NCBI GenBank assembly: GCA_963777045.1
Contig: CAVZPD010000026.1
Coordinates: 1-64,000 of the forward strand
Direction of reading: 5' to 3'
DNA from: JAPSGM01 sp963777045
GTDB lineage: Bacteria > Chloroflexota > Limnocylindria > QHBO01
DNA length: 64,000 nt
Shown: one piece after another, positions 29,989 through 37,860 of the stretch
Layout: each line of letters begins with the position of its first letter
Numbering within the stretch: position 1 is the first letter of the stretch
Notes under the pieces: generated by a model
What the model was told of the DNA's origin: nothing
What the model saw: the letters and a program-made list of their open reading frames with translations, nothing else
The model's database searches: none
Position numbers and translations under genes: made by a program

Positions 29989-30176
29989 TGTTCACGGCGC
30001 TCGCGAGAACACCTGAAGAACATCAGCATCGAGATCCCGAAGCGGCGGCTGACCGTCTTCACGGGCGTCTCGGGGTCGGGCAAAGGCTCGCTCCTGTTCG
30101 ACACCATCGCCGCCGAGTGGCGGAGGCCCGCTCGACGCTCACCGGAGAGCACCTGGCCGCTCAACTCGAACGGTAG
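29989..30176 (+). pseudogene. Gutted uvrA-like ABC ATPase relic
   Basis: Two ends of a UvrA-family gene are fused with the middle missing. The first part (30004-30117) reads REHLKNISIEIPKRRLTVFT then GVSGSGKGSLLFDTIAAE, the N-terminal Walker A region of UvrA or of its shorter drug-resistance relatives. The second part, one frame over, reads VAEARSTLTGEHLAAQLER and stop (about 30117-30176), which resembles the extreme C-terminus of the short UvrA-like proteins. Some 700 codons would have been deleted. It has no start with a ribosome site. Convergent overlap with the BTAD gene's last codons. Confidence 0.65.
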
Positions 30177-30891
30177 ACGGCTGAATCTGCCGACGCCGCG
30201 CGGCGTCGGCGCGGTAAGTGGCCGCCAGACTCGATCGGCGCGAGGACCAGGCCCGAGCCTGGCTCGCCAGATCAACCAGGCTGGTGCTGCCCGTCGCCCA
30301 CAGGCACTGCTCGCCGCAGCGTGTCGTCAGTTCGCGCAGCTCGGCGACCACTTCACGGTGCTGGCCCAGTTCGAGGTCGGCGGCGATCCGGTTCTCGAGG
30401 CATGACAGACGCTTCTCCTCTAGCCGCGCGATCTCCGCTTGCGCGAACGATTCGTAGCGGAACTCGTCAAGGGCGTCGCCGCGCCACAGGGCCAATGCCT
30501 CGTGCAATCGGGACCTCGCCTCCGGGAAGCGTCTCGCCGCGAACGCCCTTGCCCCCTCGGCCGCGAGCCGCTCGAACCGCTGGGCATCGACATCGCCGTC
30601 CCCTACCAGCAGCACGTAGCCACCGCTCTGGGTCTTGAGCAGGCTCCCGTCGCCCGCTTGTCGGTCGGGGTCCAGCGAATCCCGCAACTTTGACACGTGG
30701 TAGCGCAGGGTCCGTATCCCGGCGGTGGGCTGTCGCTCCCCCCACACCTCCTCCAGCAGCTGTTCGGATGGCACCATCCGGTTGGCGTTGACCAGCAGCA
30801 TGCCCAGCACCGCCCGCTGCTTCGCACCGGCGAGCTGGATCCACTCGCCCTTGACGCGCATGCGCAGCGGGCCCAGCACGCCAAACTCCAT
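30139..30891 (-). CDS. BTAD/SARP-like transcriptional regulator
   Basis: A 250-residue protein with an N-terminal OmpR-type winged helix (MEFGVLGPLRMRVKGEW, KQRAVLGMLLVNANRMVPSE, LEEVWGERQP, TLRYHVSKLRDSL) and a bacterial transcriptional activation domain of TPR-like helices (FERLAAEGARAFAARR, ALALWRGDALDEFRYESFAQ, LEEKRLSCLENRIAADLELG). After about residue 180 the usual PLRE-x-LW...GRQAEAL helix pair is hard to recognise, and the C-terminus crosses a 22-base palindrome, so the end may be degraded or replaced at the deletion that formed the uvrA relic. Divergent from the FNT transporter. Confidence 0.7.
   Translation of the reverse strand: MEFGVLGPLRMRVKGEWIQLAGAKQRAVLGMLLVNANRMVPSEQLLEEVWGERQPTAGIRTLRYHVSKLRDSLDPDRQAGDGSLLKTQSGGYVLLVGDGDVDAQRFERLAAEGARAFAARRFPEARSRLHEALALWRGDALDEFRYESFAQAEIARLEEKRLSCLENRIAADLELGQHREVVAELRELTTRCGEQCLWATGSTSLVDLASQARAWSSRRSSLAATYRADAARRRQIQPSTVRVERPGALR
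30189..30210. repeat. 22-base perfect palindrome
   Basis: GCCGACGCCGC/GCGGCGTCGGC with no spacer, between the uvrA relic stop (30176) and the recognisable part of the BTAD gene. It could be a bidirectional terminator for the convergent pair (no T-run) or a dimer-protein site. Confidence 0.4.
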
Positions 30892-31036
30892 CGAAGAACC
30901 CCGTTCCCTCGGAGGAAAACCTATCACGCGGCACAAGGGGCCGGCTCGGTCATGTCCGGGCTCATCGCCTTCGATCCTCCGCGGATTCCTGCCCTGAGCG
31001 CGCTGCTGGTTCACCACTTGCACGCCGGCGGCACAC

Positions 31037-31882
31037 ATGCCCCAGGGAGCAGAGCTGGATCAGCGGGAACGGGAGCAGGCTGAGGCACGTTCCCGGCCGC
31101 CCGTCCAGGTGATCCACGAGGCGATCAACCTCGAAGGCGAGGAGGAGCTCCAGCGACCGTCCAGCGCACTCGCTTGGTCGGGGCTGGCCGCGGGGCTCTC
31201 GATGGGCTTTTCGCTGCTCGCCCAGGGCCTGCTGCGCGCCTACCTCCCGGCCGACGAGGCGTGGACTCCCCTGCTCTGGCGTTTTGGCTATGCGCTTGGC
31301 TTCACGATCGTGGTCCTGGGACGCCAGGAGCTCTTCACCGAGACGACCCTCACGGCGGTGGTGCCGCTCCTCTCGCGGCTCGACCGCGAGACGCTGATCG
31401 GTACGGGCCGCGTGTGGGCCGTCGTGCTGGCGGCCAACCTGGTGGGGGTTGCCTCCTTCGCGTGGGTCCTGTGGGCGACCGCACCGTTTGCGCCGCATGT
31501 CCAGGAGGCGTTCGGGGCCATTGGCGCCCTCGCGGTCCAGGGCGACTGGCCGTCCATCCTGGTGCGCGGCGTACTGGCCGGCTGGCTCATCGCGCTGGTG
31601 GTCTGGCTCCTACCGCTGAGCGGGGGCAGTCGCCTGTGGGTGATCATCGTGATCACGTACGTCGTCGGCATCGGTGACCTGACCCACATCGTGGCCGGAT
31701 CGGTCGAGGCGATCTATGCCGTCCTGGACGGCGCAACCAGCTGGAGTGCCTATCTCGGTGGCTACTTCGCGCCGACCTTGATCGGCAACATCATCGGCGG
31801 GGCATCGCTCGTCGCGGCCGTCAACACCGCGCAGACGCTCAGCGGACGAAGCCGACGGAAGGGGGATGTCAGGGAGCGGTAG
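31037..31882 (+). CDS. Formate/nitrite transporter family protein (YfdC-like)
   Basis: A 281-residue membrane channel of the FNT family, with an N-terminal cytosolic segment of about 45 residues and six transmembrane helices. Signatures: SALAWSGLAAGLSMGFSLL (helix 1), LGRQELFTETTL (the conserved pore loop region after helix 2), ANLVGVASFAWVL and GGYFAPTLIGNIIGGASLVA (helix 6). The long polar N-terminus and ELFTE loop place it with YfdC-type members whose substrate is not settled. ATG 31037 is chosen; the C-terminus overlaps the convergent rhodanese gene by 14 bases. Confidence 0.88.
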   Translation: MPQGAELDQREREQAEARSRPPVQVIHEAINLEGEEELQRPSSALAWSGLAAGLSMGFSLLAQGLLRAYLPADEAWTPLLWRFGYALGFTIVVLGRQELFTETTLTAVVPLLSRLDRETLIGTGRVWAVVLAANLVGVASFAWVLWATAPFAPHVQEAFGAIGALAVQGDWPSILVRGVLAGWLIALVVWLLPLSGGSRLWVIIVITYVVGIGDLTHIVAGSVEAIYAVLDGATSWSAYLGGYFAPTLIGNIIGGASLVAAVNTAQTLSGRSRRKGDVRER

Positions 31883-32258
31883 GCGCTCCGGCAGCCACCA
31901 GGGCGTCAAAGCCGCCCGCGTCCACCACGTCGGTGAAGCCGAGGTTCTCCATGACGGCTGCCGCCTGGGCCGATCGGTTGCCCGTGCGACAGAAGAGGAG
32001 ATACTTCCCGCTTCGATCGAGCTCGGAGATTCGGCTGCGGAAGTCCGCTGCCTGGAAATCGATGTTCTTGGCTCCCGCGATCGTCCCCTCGGCCACCTCG
32101 GCGGGCGTCCGGACGTCGATAACGGTGCGCGAGCCAAGGTCCGCGACCGCCTGATCGGGCGAGATGGTGCGCACGCCCCCGGTCGTGCTGCCGCACGCCG
32201 ACAGGACGGCCAGGGTCATGACGGCGAACAGGATCAGGGCCCGATGCATGCGCTGCAT
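31869..32258 (-). CDS. Rhodanese-domain lipoprotein
   Basis: A 129-residue exported lipoprotein. The signal peptide ends in lipobox LSAC (Cys about 22) after the hydrophobic ALILFAVMTLAV. The rhodanese domain has VIDVRTPAEVAEGTIAGAKN and the active-site loop CRTGNRS with the catalytic Cys present; GGFDALVAAG closes the fold. It probably handles persulfide sulfur or redox at the outer face of the membrane. It is followed by 9 bases to the pirin gene's stop, same strand. Confidence 0.9.
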   Translation of the reverse strand: MQRMHRALILFAVMTLAVLSACGSTTGGVRTISPDQAVADLGSRTVIDVRTPAEVAEGTIAGAKNIDFQAADFRSRISELDRSGKYLLFCRTGNRSAQAAAVMENLGFTDVVDAGGFDALVAAGAPTAP

Positions 32259-32267
32259 GTAGGCAGT

Positions 32268-33269
32268 CTAGCCGGCCGTATCGGCTCGTGATTCGACGAC
32301 GTGGGTTGGCGCACCGTGCACGGCGGGGATCGTCCCGAGCCGCCCCGCCCGATAGTCCTCGAAGGCGCGCACCACCTCTGCACGAGTGTTCATGACGAAG
32401 GGGCCCATCCACGCCACCGGTTCGCGGATCGGCAAGCCGCCGAGGACGAGCACGTCCAGGTTCGGGTTCCGGCTCTCCTGGCCGCGTGCAGCGGCGACGG
32501 AGATGACGTCACCCGGGCCAAATACGATCAGCTGCCCCGTCTCGACAGGCCGCGACTCCGTCCCGACGGTACCGTGGCCCGCCAGCACGTAGACCAGGGC
32601 GTTGTAGTCCGCACGCCAGGGCAGCGCGAGACGTGCATCGGGGCTCAGCGTGGCGTGGAGCAGCGTCATGGGGGTGTAGGTGATGCCGGGGCCGCCGTGA
32701 CCCGCCAGCTCGCCGGCGATGACGCGGACGAGGGCTCCCCCATCGGCCGATGCCAGGAGCGCGACCTGCGTCGCGCGGATGTCCTGGTAGCGAGGCGGCG
32801 CCCACTTCTGCGTGCGTGGCAGGTTGACCCAGAGCTGGATGCCGTGGAACAAGCCCCCGCTGACGACCAGCGCCTCCGGCGGCTTCTCGATGTGCAGGAT
32901 CCCTGCGCCGGCGGTCATCCACTGCGTGTCGCCGTTGGTGATCACTCCCCCACCCCCGTTCGAGTCGCTGTGCTCGAACGTGCCGTCCATGATGTACGTC
33001 ACCGTCTCGAAGCCACGGTGCGGATGCCATGGCGTGCCCTTCGGCTCGCCGGGCGCGTACTCGACCTCGCCCATCTGGTCCATGTGTACGAACGGGTCGA
33101 GATCTGCCAGGTCCACGCCTGCGAATGCGCGTCGCACCGGAAACCCCTCTCCCTCGAAGCCGCGTGGCGCGGTGGTGACCCCCTTGACCGCACGCTGACG
33201 GGCGTTCGCCGGATCGGGTGCCGGAATGCGCGGCAGGATCGTGATGTCGTCGACGGTGATGGCTGGCAT
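32268..33269 (-). CDS. Pirin family protein
   Basis: A 333-residue bicupin. The N-terminal cupin has the pirin iron-site motif HPHRGFETVTYI and EHSDSNGGGGVI, then MTAGAGILHIEKP; the C-terminal cupin (PMTLLHATLSPDARLALPW...) is of the Pirin_C type. Some pirins are quercetin dioxygenases and others redox-linked regulators; the sequence does not decide. It is divergent from a small cupin gene, with an 18-base inverted repeat between them. Confidence 0.92.
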   Translation of the reverse strand: MPAITVDDITILPRIPAPDPANARQRAVKGVTTAPRGFEGEGFPVRRAFAGVDLADLDPFVHMDQMGEVEYAPGEPKGTPWHPHRGFETVTYIMDGTFEHSDSNGGGGVITNGDTQWMTAGAGILHIEKPPEALVVSGGLFHGIQLWVNLPRTQKWAPPRYQDIRATQVALLASADGGALVRVIAGELAGHGGPGITYTPMTLLHATLSPDARLALPWRADYNALVYVLAGHGTVGTESRPVETGQLIVFGPGDVISVAAARGQESRNPNLDVLVLGGLPIREPVAWMGPFVMNTRAEVVRAFEDYRAGRLGTIPAVHGAPTHVVESRADTAG

Positions 33270-33289
33270 GCGGGGATCATGCCACGCCC

Positions 33290-33307
33290 TAGTTGCGTAT
33301 GCAACTA
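33290..33307. promoter_or_regulatory. Inverted-repeat operator between pirin and cupin genes
   Basis: TAGTTGC-GTAT-GCAACTA, perfect 7-base arms with a 4-base spacer, 20 bases before the pirin ATG and 36 before the cupin ATG. The form (TTGC..GCAA with A/T ends) is that of MarR/HxlR-type dimer sites. No such regulator gene lies in the window, so it would be controlled in trans. Confidence 0.6.
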
Positions 33308-33343
33308 CCAGGACCCCGGGACGCGGCGGAGTATGGTTGGCGC

Positions 33344-33673
33344 ATGAGCGGCAACCGATATGCCTTCATTCCGGACCTCGCGCGTGAGGCGCCGATTCCC
33401 GCGCGCGGTATCCACAGCCAGACGCTGTCGGACGCAGACGGCGTCGAGCTGGTGCTCTTCGCCATGGCCGGCGGCGAGCGCCTCTCCGAACACGCGGCGG
33501 CGCGACCAGCCATCGTCCACGTCCTCAGCGGCGGCGGAGAGCTGATGGTTGACGGAGACCAGCACGACCTCCAAGCGGGCGCGTGGCTGCGGATGGCGGA
33601 GCGCACCAGGCACGCGATCACCACCGAGGCCGGCCTCGTCTTCGCCCTCTACCTGCTCCCAGCTCAGTCGTAG
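33344..33673 (+). CDS. Single-domain cupin protein
   Basis: A 109-residue cupin (residues 25-105). The first cupin motif has ERLSEHAAARPAIVHVLSGGGEL and the second AGAWLRMAERTRHAITTEAG; His and Glu ligands are partly replaced, so metal binding is uncertain. ATG 33344 follows a TATGGT box (33332-33337) by 6 bases; an earlier in-frame ATG (33293) lies inside the operator and is less likely. Its 3' end overlaps the convergent membrane-protein gene by 10 bases. Confidence 0.8.
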   Translation: MSGNRYAFIPDLAREAPIPARGIHSQTLSDADGVELVLFAMAGGERLSEHAAARPAIVHVLSGGGELMVDGDQHDLQAGAWLRMAERTRHAITTEAGLVFALYLLPAQS

Positions 33674-34041
33674 CGTCCGGAGACGGCCAGGGTCACCGCG
33701 GCGGAGACGACGGCGACCGCCAGCGCCACCGCCTCGGCGGCCGCCAGCGCCGCGTCCCCGGAGAACAGGTCCGTGGCCTCGCTGGGGATGGCGCCCAGCG
33801 CCGGCGGAACCACGATCCAGCCCAGCACCAGCGCGGTGGGCGCGATGGCCCCGGGCAGGTCGAGCGCGCGAGCGACGACCGCGGTCAGGAGACCCAGGAA
33901 GGCGGAGAGGAGCAGGACCAGCACCACCGCCGGTTGGTCGCGCGCGCCGGAGGCGTCAACCAGCCGAACGAGACCCTGGTCGACGACCGCCACCCCGATC
34001 GCCAGGATCACCGCCAGGACGGCCACCCGTGCGCCGCTCAC
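33664..34041 (-). CDS. Hypothetical four-helix membrane protein
   Basis: A 125-residue very hydrophobic protein with helices at about 5-30 (VAVLAVILAIGVAVV), 38-60 (AVVLVLLLSAFLGLLTAVVA), 66-85 (IAPTALVLGWIVVPP) and 98-120 (AEAVALAVAVVSAAVTLAV). GTG start overlaps the murC stop by 4 bases (GTGA), so it is translated with murC. No family recognised; a role in the envelope is suggested only by that linkage. Confidence 0.6.
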   Translation of the reverse strand: MSGARVAVLAVILAIGVAVVDQGLVRLVDASGARDQPAVVLVLLLSAFLGLLTAVVARALDLPGAIAPTALVLGWIVVPPALGAIPSEATDLFSGDAALAAAEAVALAVAVVSAAVTLAVSGRYD

Positions 34042-35465
34042 GGCAACGTCCGTGACGCGTCGAGCACGCCGGCTGCCAGGGCAACGCTGAGGTCACGCGC
34101 AATGCGGTAGGACTTGCCCGCGCCCATGACTAGCACCGCGTCGCCGGCGCGGAGGTGGTCCGCGACGTAGCGGGCGGTGGCATCGGCGCCTCCGGTGGCA
34201 ATGGCGGGAATGCCCGAGGCCCGCTCGATGCCGTCGGCGAGCGCCTCGGCAGACGTGGCCCGCAGCGCCTCATCGGTGTCGCGCGAGGCGAAGATGTCGC
34301 AGATGACGACCTCGTCGGCATCGGTGAAGGCCATCGTGAACTCGTCGAACAGGAGCGCGGTCCGCGAGTACATGTGCGGCTCGAAGACGGCCCACAGGCG
34401 CCGCTCCCCCACCTTCTGGCGCGCGGCAGACAGCGCTGCGCGGACCTCGGTTGGATGGTGCCCGTAGTCGTCGTACACGATCACCCCCGCCGTATCTGCG
34501 ATGAGCTCCATACGACGTCCCGCTCCCGGGAAGGTGCGCAGGCCATCAACCAGCAGGTCGGGGTCGGCGCCCACCTCGCGCGCGAGGACCAACGCCGCGG
34601 TGGCGTTCAGCACGTTGTGCCGGCCCGCCAACGGCGAGACGAACGAGCGCCCGAGCAGCTCGAAGCGCGCGCCGCCACCGGCAAAGGTCACGTTGGTGGC
34701 CTCCACGTCTCCGCCCGGGCCGTAGCGAACGACCTTCCCGTCCCAGTCGGTCAGGCGGGCCAGCAGGTCGCGCGTGCCGGGATCCTCGGCCGCGACGAGC
34801 AGCAGCCGTCCGGCCAGGGCCTCGCTCTCCCCCATCCCTCGCACGAATCGCTCCATGCTCGCCAGCACTGCCTCCCGGTCTGCGAAGTAGTCGGGATGGT
34901 CCATCTCCACGTTGGTCACGATGGCGCCTGCGGGGTGGTAGTGCAGGAAGTTGTCGCCGAACTCGTCCGCCTCCACCACGAATGGTGCTCCCCCACCGGG
35001 CCGCACCGATGCGCCCCAGCCGGCCATGAAGGCTCCCACCTCCACCGCCGGGTCCAGCCCGGCGCTGACCAGCAGGTGACCGAGCAGTGCGGTCGTCGTT
35101 GACTTCCCGTGCGTCCCGGTGACGGCAAGGCCGATCCGCCCGGGCATCGACATCATCTCGCCCAGCAGCGTCTGCCACGGCACCACTGCCATGCCGCGCT
35201 CTCGCGCCGCGACGAGCTCCGGCAGGTCCTGGTGCGCACGCAGGGCGGGCGTGATGGCGACGCGCTCCACGCCCTCGAGGTGGGACGGATCGTGGCCGGA
35301 GATGACGCGAATCCCGGCCGCGTCGAGCGGCGGCGTGTAGGGCGACGGCGTGTCGGCGTCGCAGCCGTCGATGAGGGCACCCTCGTGATGGGCCAGCAGC
35401 GCCACGCCCGCGGCGCCGGAGCCGGCAATCCCGATGACGTGGATCCGCTCGCCTCGACGCACCAT
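34038..35465 (-). CDS. murC: UDP-N-acetylmuramate--L-alanine ligase MurC
   Basis: A 475-residue Mur ligase adding L-Ala to UDP-MurNAc, the first peptide step of peptidoglycan synthesis. Domains: Rossmann (IHVIGIAGSGAAGVA), ATP-binding centre with P-loop VTGTHGKSTTT and VEADEFGDNFL, VTNVEMDHPDYF, and C-terminal ligand domain with DDYGHHPTEVRA and FEPHMYSRT. EADE and the FLxYxP text favour MurC over the recycling ligase Mpl. It is not with the other mur genes; pncC lies just upstream with 12 bases between. Confidence 0.9.
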   Translation of the reverse strand: MVRRGERIHVIGIAGSGAAGVALLAHHEGALIDGCDADTPSPYTPPLDAAGIRVISGHDPSHLEGVERVAITPALRAHQDLPELVAARERGMAVVPWQTLLGEMMSMPGRIGLAVTGTHGKSTTTALLGHLLVSAGLDPAVEVGAFMAGWGASVRPGGGAPFVVEADEFGDNFLHYHPAGAIVTNVEMDHPDYFADREAVLASMERFVRGMGESEALAGRLLLVAAEDPGTRDLLARLTDWDGKVVRYGPGGDVEATNVTFAGGGARFELLGRSFVSPLAGRHNVLNATAALVLAREVGADPDLLVDGLRTFPGAGRRMELIADTAGVIVYDDYGHHPTEVRAALSAARQKVGERRLWAVFEPHMYSRTALLFDEFTMAFTDADEVVICDIFASRDTDEALRATSAEALADGIERASGIPAIATGGADATARYVADHLRAGDAVLVMGAGKSYRIARDLSVALAAGVLDASRTLP

Positions 35466-35477
35466 CTGTGCGAGGCC

Positions 35478-35996
35478 CTACGCGGGCCGGTGCGCGGAGT
35501 TCAGCTGCTCGATCGCCAGCTCCAGGGCGAGCATGGCAGCCGCGGACTTGTTCCCGTCGCGACCGTGCGGTAAGAGGTGGTGTTCCACGCGATCCGGATG
35601 ACCCCGCAGCGAGACGGCGACGTAGTGGGTCCCGAGCGGCTTGCCCTGCGTGCCACCCTCGGGCCCGGCGATCCCGGTCACGGCCACCCCCATCTCCACG
35701 CCGAAGCGGGTGCGCACGCCCTCGGCCATCGCCTGCGCCACCTCGGCCGACACGGCGCCGTGCTCGACGATCATCTCGTGCGGCACGCCCAGCTCCACCT
35801 CCTTGGCGGTGTTCGAGTAGCTGATGACCCCGCCCACGTAGTAGCGCGAGGCACCGGGGACGAGCGTGATGGCGTGGCCGATCAGGCCGCCGGTAGAAGA
35901 CTCGGCAGTCGCCAGCCGCCAGCGATGCTCGAGCAGCAGGTCGCCGAGGCGTGCGCCCGCGACCTCGAGCTCGGCTTCGGTGGGTGTCGGAAGCAT
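35478..35996 (-). CDS. pncC: CinA C-terminal domain protein, nicotinamide-nucleotide amidase
   Basis: A 172-residue stand-alone CinA_C protein that deamidates NMN to NaMN in NAD salvage. Motifs: TAESSTGGLIGHAIT, GGVISYSNTAKEVELGVP, VSAEVAQAMAEGVR, VAVTGIAGPEGGTQGKPLGT. The N-terminal MocF-like CinA domain is absent, as in E. coli PncC. Located 16 bases downstream of yajQ in the same direction. Confidence 0.93.
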   Translation of the reverse strand: MLPTPTEAELEVAGARLGDLLLEHRWRLATAESSTGGLIGHAITLVPGASRYYVGGVISYSNTAKEVELGVPHEMIVEHGAVSAEVAQAMAEGVRTRFGVEMGVAVTGIAGPEGGTQGKPLGTHYVAVSLRGHPDRVEHHLLPHGRDGNKSAAAMLALELAIEQLNSAHRPA

Positions 35997-36012
35997 CGGT
36001 TTGGAAGCCTCC

Positions 36013-36501
36013 TCAGCGGTAATTCTCGAACTGGAGCGCGACAGGGTAGTCGAGCCCGCGCAGGTGCGCGATGACGGCCTGCAGCTCGTCGCGGCTCTTG
36101 CCGGAGACGCGCACCGCGTCGCCCTGGATGGCGGGCTTCACCTTCGGGAAGTTCTCCCTGATCAGCTTGCTCAGCTCCTTCGCCTGCTCGCTCGTCAGTC
36201 CCCGCTTGAGCGCGATGTGCTGGCGCACCGTCCCGCCCGCTGCGGGTTCGAGCTTGCCCCAGTCGAAGATCTTGAGCGACAGGTTGCGGCGCACCGCCTT
36301 GGATTGCAGCAGGTCCTTCACGGCGCTGGCGCGGTACTCGTCATCGGCCTGGAGGATGATCTCGTCCTTGCCGAGCTCCAGGCTCACCTTGGCCCCCTTG
36401 AAGTCGTAGCGCGTCGCGACCTCGCGGCGCACCTGGTCGAGCGCGTTCACCAGCTCCTGCTGGTCGAAGTCGCTGACAACGTCGAACGATGCATCTGCCA
36501 T
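36013..36501 (-). CDS. yajQ: YajQ family nucleotide-binding protein
   Basis: A 162-residue YajQ-family protein, which binds nucleotides and in some bacteria cyclic-di-GMP. It has the family start ASFDVVSDFDQQELVNALDQ and blocks RYDFKG, LKRGLTSEQAKELSKLI, KVKPAIQGDAVRVSGKSRDELQ. Length typical (about 163). ATG 36501 begins MADASFD and is preferred over the open upstream codons. About 60 bases separate it from rodZ. Confidence 0.95.
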   Translation of the reverse strand: MADASFDVVSDFDQQELVNALDQVRREVATRYDFKGAKVSLELGKDEIILQADDEYRASAVKDLLQSKAVRRNLSLKIFDWGKLEPAAGGTVRQHIALKRGLTSEQAKELSKLIRENFPKVKPAIQGDAVRVSGKSRDELQAVIAHLRGLDYPVALQFENYR

Positions 36502-36561
36502 GACGCGTCTATCTTCGCCCACCAGGGCGGACCGATGCGAGCGCCGGCCGCACGCCCCGCC

Positions 36562-37860
36562 TCAGGAGCGGGTGATCCGCCACTCCACCACGGCGCCCTG
36601 CGCGCCCATGACCCCCAGGTCGATGCCGTTGATGACCAGCCCCACCGCAGCCGCATTGCCGACCCGGATGCGGAGCGACTCCTCCGCGCTGAGCGCAATC
36701 TCAGTGCCCGGCTCAGCGACCTTGCCGGAGACGCCGTTGCGCCCGGTGCCGTCCTCGTCGACCTCCAGGTAGGAGGGCGCGCCCGACACGGTTAGCGTGC
36801 CGGCCAGGCCGGCCGGCGGCGAGATCACCACGCTACGGCTGATCGGCTGCAGCCCGCCGTTGGCACCAACGGCCACGGAGACGGTCCAGGTGCCCGGCGG
36901 CAGGTCGATGCTGCCGCTGAAGGCCCCCGCCGCATCCGCAGAGAGCGTGACCGGTTCCGGCGCCAGGGGCAGGCTGTTCGGGATCGGGATCGACTCACCG
37001 GAGAGGGACGTTACGGTAAAGCCGACCGGGGGAGCGGCGTCGGCTTCGGCGCTGACCGTCAGCTCGGCACCCGCGGGCGCCGTGCCGGCTATCGTGAGCG
37101 GCGAGGCCGACGTGGCGCCGTCAGCTGGCTCGGCCAGGGCGAGCGCCTCGCCGGGCGATGGCGCGGCACTGCCGGCGGCCTCACCTACCAGGATCGTGCG
37201 GCTCACCTGGGAGCTGTCGCGGCCGGTCAGCGGGTCGTTGGCCACGAGGGTCACCACGTTCGCCCCGGGCCGCAGTGGGACCGTGACCCGAAAGACGCCG
37301 TCGGCGTCGGCATCGGTCTCTGTCTTGCGCGAGGCGGTCTCGGCCACGACGTGCGCGTTCGGCTCGGTCACGCCCTGGAAGACGTACTCGTCCCCCGTGT
37401 ACCCGCTCACGTCGCCGGCCGGGTCGGTCACGCGCAGGTCCGGCGTCCCGGCGAAGGTCACGAACTCGCTGACCAGGTAGACGATGAAGAGCGCCACGCC
37501 GACCGTGAGCAACGCGGCCAGGACCGCTCCCGGCGTGATCACGAAGGCGCGTCCCCTCCTCCGGGTGATCGGCCGCGGCGGTGGCTGGACCGAGGGCCGC
37601 TCGGCGCTCGCGGCCGAGCTCTCGAGGCGGTAGAGGTCGACCAGGTAGTCGGTGTCCAGGTGGAGGTACGAGCCGTAGTTGCGCAGGAAGCCCTTGGTGT
37701 AGACGGCGCCGGGCAGCTCCCGGTAGTCGCCGTGCTCCAGCGCCGAGAGGTAGCGTGCGCGGATCTTCGTATCGCGCTCGACCCGCGGCAGGTCGACGCC
37801 CCGCGCCTCCCGGGCGGCCCGCAGGACGTCCCCCAGCTTGTGCTGCTCCTGTTCGCTCAC
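36562..37860 (-). CDS. rodZ: RodZ-like cytoskeletal membrane protein with extended extracellular region
   Basis: A 432-residue protein. Residues 1-75 form the RodZ HTH_25 domain (LGDVLRAAREARGVDLPRVE, YLSALEHGDYRELPGAVYTKGFLRNY). A basic juxtamembrane stretch ITRRRGR precedes one transmembrane helix (about 107-132). Outside there are Ig-like beta repeats (about 140-225 and 245-350) and a C-terminal DUF4115-type domain (about 365-432, ALSAEESLRIRVGNAAAVGLVINGI). RodZ links MreB-type cell-wall machinery to the membrane; the extra beta domains are longer than usual. GTG start overlaps ftsK by GTGA. Confidence 0.85.
   Translation of the reverse strand: MSEQEQHKLGDVLRAAREARGVDLPRVERDTKIRARYLSALEHGDYRELPGAVYTKGFLRNYGSYLHLDTDYLVDLYRLESSAASAERPSVQPPPRPITRRRGRAFVITPGAVLAALLTVGVALFIVYLVSEFVTFAGTPDLRVTDPAGDVSGYTGDEYVFQGVTEPNAHVVAETASRKTETDADADGVFRVTVPLRPGANVVTLVANDPLTGRDSSQVSRTILVGEAAGSAAPSPGEALALAEPADGATSASPLTIAGTAPAGAELTVSAEADAAPPVGFTVTSLSGESIPIPNSLPLAPEPVTLSADAAGAFSGSIDLPPGTWTVSVAVGANGGLQPISRSVVISPPAGLAGTLTVSGAPSYLEVDEDGTGRNGVSGKVAEPGTEIALSAEESLRIRVGNAAAVGLVINGIDLGVMGAQGAVVEWRITRS

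Noticed and set aside
34038..35465. Mpl (murein tripeptide ligase) instead of MurC
   Set aside because: The ATP-domain text EADEFGDNFLHYHPAGAIVTNVEMD (positions about 163-187) follows the MurC pattern, not the EADEYDTAFFDKRSKF pattern of Mpl.
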